This document shows positions 5,591 to 7,606 of a stretch of DNA of 7,606 nt, in pieces. The DNA lies in the NCBI GenBank assembly GCA_030158535.1, contig JAOASV010000155.1:1-7606 (forward strand), given 5' to 3'. A model generated the notes under the pieces. That model had not been told where the DNA came from and did no database searches. It saw nothing but the letters and a program-made list of their open reading frames with translations. The stretch's first letter is position 1; each line of letters begins with the position of its first letter. The stretch comes from Sediminibacterium sp. Its GTDB lineage: Bacteria > Bacteroidota > Bacteroidia > Chitinophagales > Chitinophagaceae. Made by a program: the position numbers and the translations under genes.

Positions 5591-7606
5591 ATGAATTTAA
5601 ATTTTATAAATAGGCCCATATTATCCATTGTTATTTCAATATTTATATTGTTATTGGGCGTTATTGCCATGACGCAATTACCCATTACACAGTTTCCAAA
5701 TATTGCGCCACCAGAAGTTACCGTCACCACTAAATACACAGGAGCAAATGCAGAAACCTGCGTTAAAGCGGTTGTAACGCCGCTGGAAAGAGCAATCAAC
5801 GGTGTGCCGGGTATGTCTTACATGTCATCGGTATCGGGTAATGATGGTACCAGCGTTATTTCAATTGTTTTTAAAGCAGGCACTGATCCTGAGTTAGCAG
5901 CGGTGAACGTTCAAAACAGGGTATCCTCTGCACTAGATGAACTACCGCAAGAAGCTGTAAAAGCAGGTGTTATTGTTGAAAAGGTACAAAACAGCATGTT
6001 GCTCTATATTAACTTATTGAGTAACGATTCAACCATCGATGAAAAGTTCTTGTACAATTTTGCCGATATCAACATCCTTCCTGAACTTAAAAGAATTGAA
6101 GGTGTAGGATTTGCAGATATTATGGGTATGCGTGAATACTCTATGCGCGTTTGGTTGAACCCGGTTAAAATGACTGCTTACAATGTATCTAGCCAAGACG
6201 TTATAGAAAGTTTACAACAACAAAATATTGAAGCTGCTCCAGGCAAAGTGGGTGAAAGCTCCGGAAAAAATGTACAATCCTTACAATATGTATTAAAATA
6301 CATCGGGAAATTTAATACAGAAGAACAATACAAAAATATTATCGTTAAAAGTACCGCAACTGGCGAGGTATTGAAATTAAAAGATATCGCTGAGGTAGAA
6401 TTAGGCTCACAGGAATATGATGTTATATCAAAAGAAAATGGTAAGCCTTCTGCGGCCATCTTATTAAAACAAAGACCAGGCACCAATGCAAATGAGGTAA
6501 TTAAAAATATCAAAACGAGAATGGACGAGCTCAAAGAGGGCTTCACAGCAGACATTGATTATACTGTTAGCTACGATATCTCTAATTTCTTAAACGCCTC
6601 CATGAAAGTGGTATATAAAACCTTATTGGAAGCGTTCATTCTCGTATCACTGGTTGTATTTATTTTCTTACAAGACTGGAGATCTACCCTGATTCCCGCT
6701 TTAACAGTGCCCGTTTCGCTTGTTGGTACTTTTTTGTTCATGCAGTTATTTGGGTTTTCAATAAACTTAATTACACTCTTTGCCCTCGTGCTTGCCATTG
6801 GGATAGTAGTAGATAATGCTATTGTAGTTGTGGAAGCCGTGCACTACAAGATGGCCACATTTAACATGAGCGCAGGAAAAGCAACAGATGAAGCTATGCA
6901 AGAAATTACTGGCGCCATCATTGCAATTACGCTTGTGATGTCGGCGGTGTTTATACCGGTATCATTTATTCCTGGGCCTACCGGAATTTTTTATAGAGAA
7001 TTTTCACTTACTATGGCCGTAGCCATTGTATTATCAGGCGTTGTAGCTCTTACATTAACACCTGCCCTTTGCGTCATGCTTTTAAAACCCTACCAACATG
7101 GGCATGCACCAAAAAATTGGCTAGAAAAATTTTTACATGGGTTTAATAAGCGTTATGATAGTGTCGAAAATAAATTCCAAAAAATTATCTCAATAATTTC
7201 TCCAAAACGCTTACTAATTTTTGGCATTTTAATTGCATTTAGTGTTTCGACAGGACTACTTGGTAAAATTATTCCAGGCGGATTTATTCCAAACGAAGAC
7301 CAGGGTACGATATATGTAAACGTTACCACTCCTTCAGGCGCTACCCTTGAAAGAACAGAAAAAGTAGTAGACGAAATTCAACGCGTGGCCAATGGTTTAG
7401 ACATGGTTTCATCTGTTTCTACACTAGCAGGTTTTAACGTATTAACAGATGGCACGGGTGCGAATTTTGGCATGAATTTAATTGGTCTGAAAAACTGGGA
7501 CCAAAGAAAATATTCTGATCAACAAATTATTGCCATACTCAGAGAAAAAACAAGTCATATTAAAGATGCGAAAATTGAATTTTTTACGCCGCCGCCAGTT
7601 CCAGGC
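5591..7606 (+). CDS. HAE1-family RND efflux permease, 3'-truncated by the window edge
   Basis: Inner-membrane proton-driven multidrug-type pump of the AcrB/MexB kind. The frame runs from ATG 5591 to the window end without a stop: 672 residues of a usual 1030-1060. The N-terminus (MNLNFINRPILS) aligns base for base with the start of AcrB. Transmembrane segment 1 is at about 9-28, followed by the first porter domain (ITQFPNIAPPEV, AINGVPGMSYM). Segments 2-6 lie at about 340-500, ending in ALTLTPALC (486-494), and segment 7 at about 541-558, followed by GFIPNEDQG at 564-572. The second porter domain begins before the cut. The proton-relay motif in segment 4 reads VVDNAIVVVEAV, with Asp408 and Asn409 where AcrB has two aspartates. 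The partner Lys/Arg in segments 10-11 lie beyond the edge. It follows its adaptor by 14 bases; an outer-membrane factor gene is expected next. Confidence 0.97.
   Translation, partial: MNLNFINRPILSIVISIFILLLGVIAMTQLPITQFPNIAPPEVTVTTKYTGANAETCVKAVVTPLERAINGVPGMSYMSSVSGNDGTSVISIVFKAGTDPELAAVNVQNRVSSALDELPQEAVKAGVIVEKVQNSMLLYINLLSNDSTIDEKFLYNFADINILPELKRIEGVGFADIMGMREYSMRVWLNPVKMTAYNVSSQDVIESLQQQNIEAAPGKVGESSGKNVQSLQYVLKYIGKFNTEEQYKNIIVKSTATGEVLKLKDIAEVELGSQEYDVISKENGKPSAAILLKQRPGTNANEVIKNIKTRMDELKEGFTADIDYTVSYDISNFLNASMKVVYKTLLEAFILVSLVVFIFLQDWRSTLIPALTVPVSLVGTFLFMQLFGFSINLITLFALVLAIGIVVDNAIVVVEAVHYKMATFNMSAGKATDEAMQEITGAIIAITLVMSAVFIPVSFIPGPTGIFYREFSLTMAVAIVLSGVVALTLTPALCVMLLKPYQHGHAPKNWLEKFLHGFNKRYDSVENKFQKIISIISPKRLLIFGILIAFSVSTGLLGKIIPGGFIPNEDQGTIYVNVTTPSGATLERTEKVVDEIQRVANGLDMVSSVSTLAGFNVLTDGTGANFGMNLIGLKNWDQRKYSDQQIIAILREKTSHIKDAKIEFFTPPPVPG

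Noticed and set aside
5536..5799. Minus-strand open frame of 87 codons across the adaptor-permease junction
   Set aside because: It is antisense to two certain genes, has odd composition and no recognisable features; a shadow frame.
6178..6798. Two minus-strand open frames (6178-6555 and 6571-6798)
   Set aside because: Both are antisense to the permease, which has intact family motifs through this stretch.
1..7606. Search for a defence, mobile or CRISPR system
   Set aside because: No direct-repeat array, transposase, integrase, toxin-antitoxin pair, nuclease or reverse transcriptase is visible; all large frames are fucosidase, SRAP or efflux proteins.

Overview
The window looks like chromosomal DNA from a member of the Bacteroidota. 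The sequence is AT-rich and the gene starts lack clear Shine-Dalgarno motifs. Several starts have a sequence close to the phylum's -7 box (TAnnTTTG) a few bases upstream. The protein families also fit: GH29 fucosidases with C-terminal beta-sandwich domains, an SRAP protein beginning Met-Cys-Tyr, and a lipoprotein RND adaptor followed by an HAE1 permease. Some family traits suggest the Sphingobacteriia/Chitinophagia side of the phylum, but the genus cannot be fixed from this stretch.

Region 1 (1-2769, plus strand) holds two adjacent GH29 alpha-L-fucosidase genes 9 bases apart, clearly one transcription unit. The first is cut by the left window edge. The second is complete and has a signal peptide. 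They belong to visibly different GH29 subgroups, so they probably remove fucose from different linkages or glycans. This may be the end of a polysaccharide or glycan utilisation locus lying to the left; no SusC/SusD, sulfatase or regulator gene is inside the window.

Region 2 (2774-3055, minus strand) is a small, probably secreted protein of unknown function. It converges on the fucosidase operon with only 4 bases between the stop codons. A short divergent intergenic stretch (3056-3246) separates it from region 3.

Region 3 (3247-3975, plus strand) is an SRAP-family protein (YedK/HMCES type) that shields abasic sites in single-stranded DNA. Its essential Cys2 fixes the start codon, and a -7-like box ends 3 bases before that codon, so the mRNA may be leaderless.

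Region 4 (4063-7606, plus strand) begins with the best promoter in the window. It continues with a 106-residue membrane-anchored or exported protein of unknown function, an RND periplasmic adaptor lipoprotein, and an HAE1-type RND permease cut by the right edge after 672 residues. Together these look like a tripartite efflux operon; an outer-membrane TolC/OprM-type gene would be expected beyond the right edge.

I do not see a coherent undescribed multi-gene system here. The most interesting details are an Asp-to-Asn change in the proton-relay motif of the permease, the small unknown protein heading the efflux operon, and promoter-like boxes placed almost against start codons. No tRNA, rRNA, CRISPR array, insertion sequence or integrase was seen, and no gene-free stretch exceeds 300 bases.
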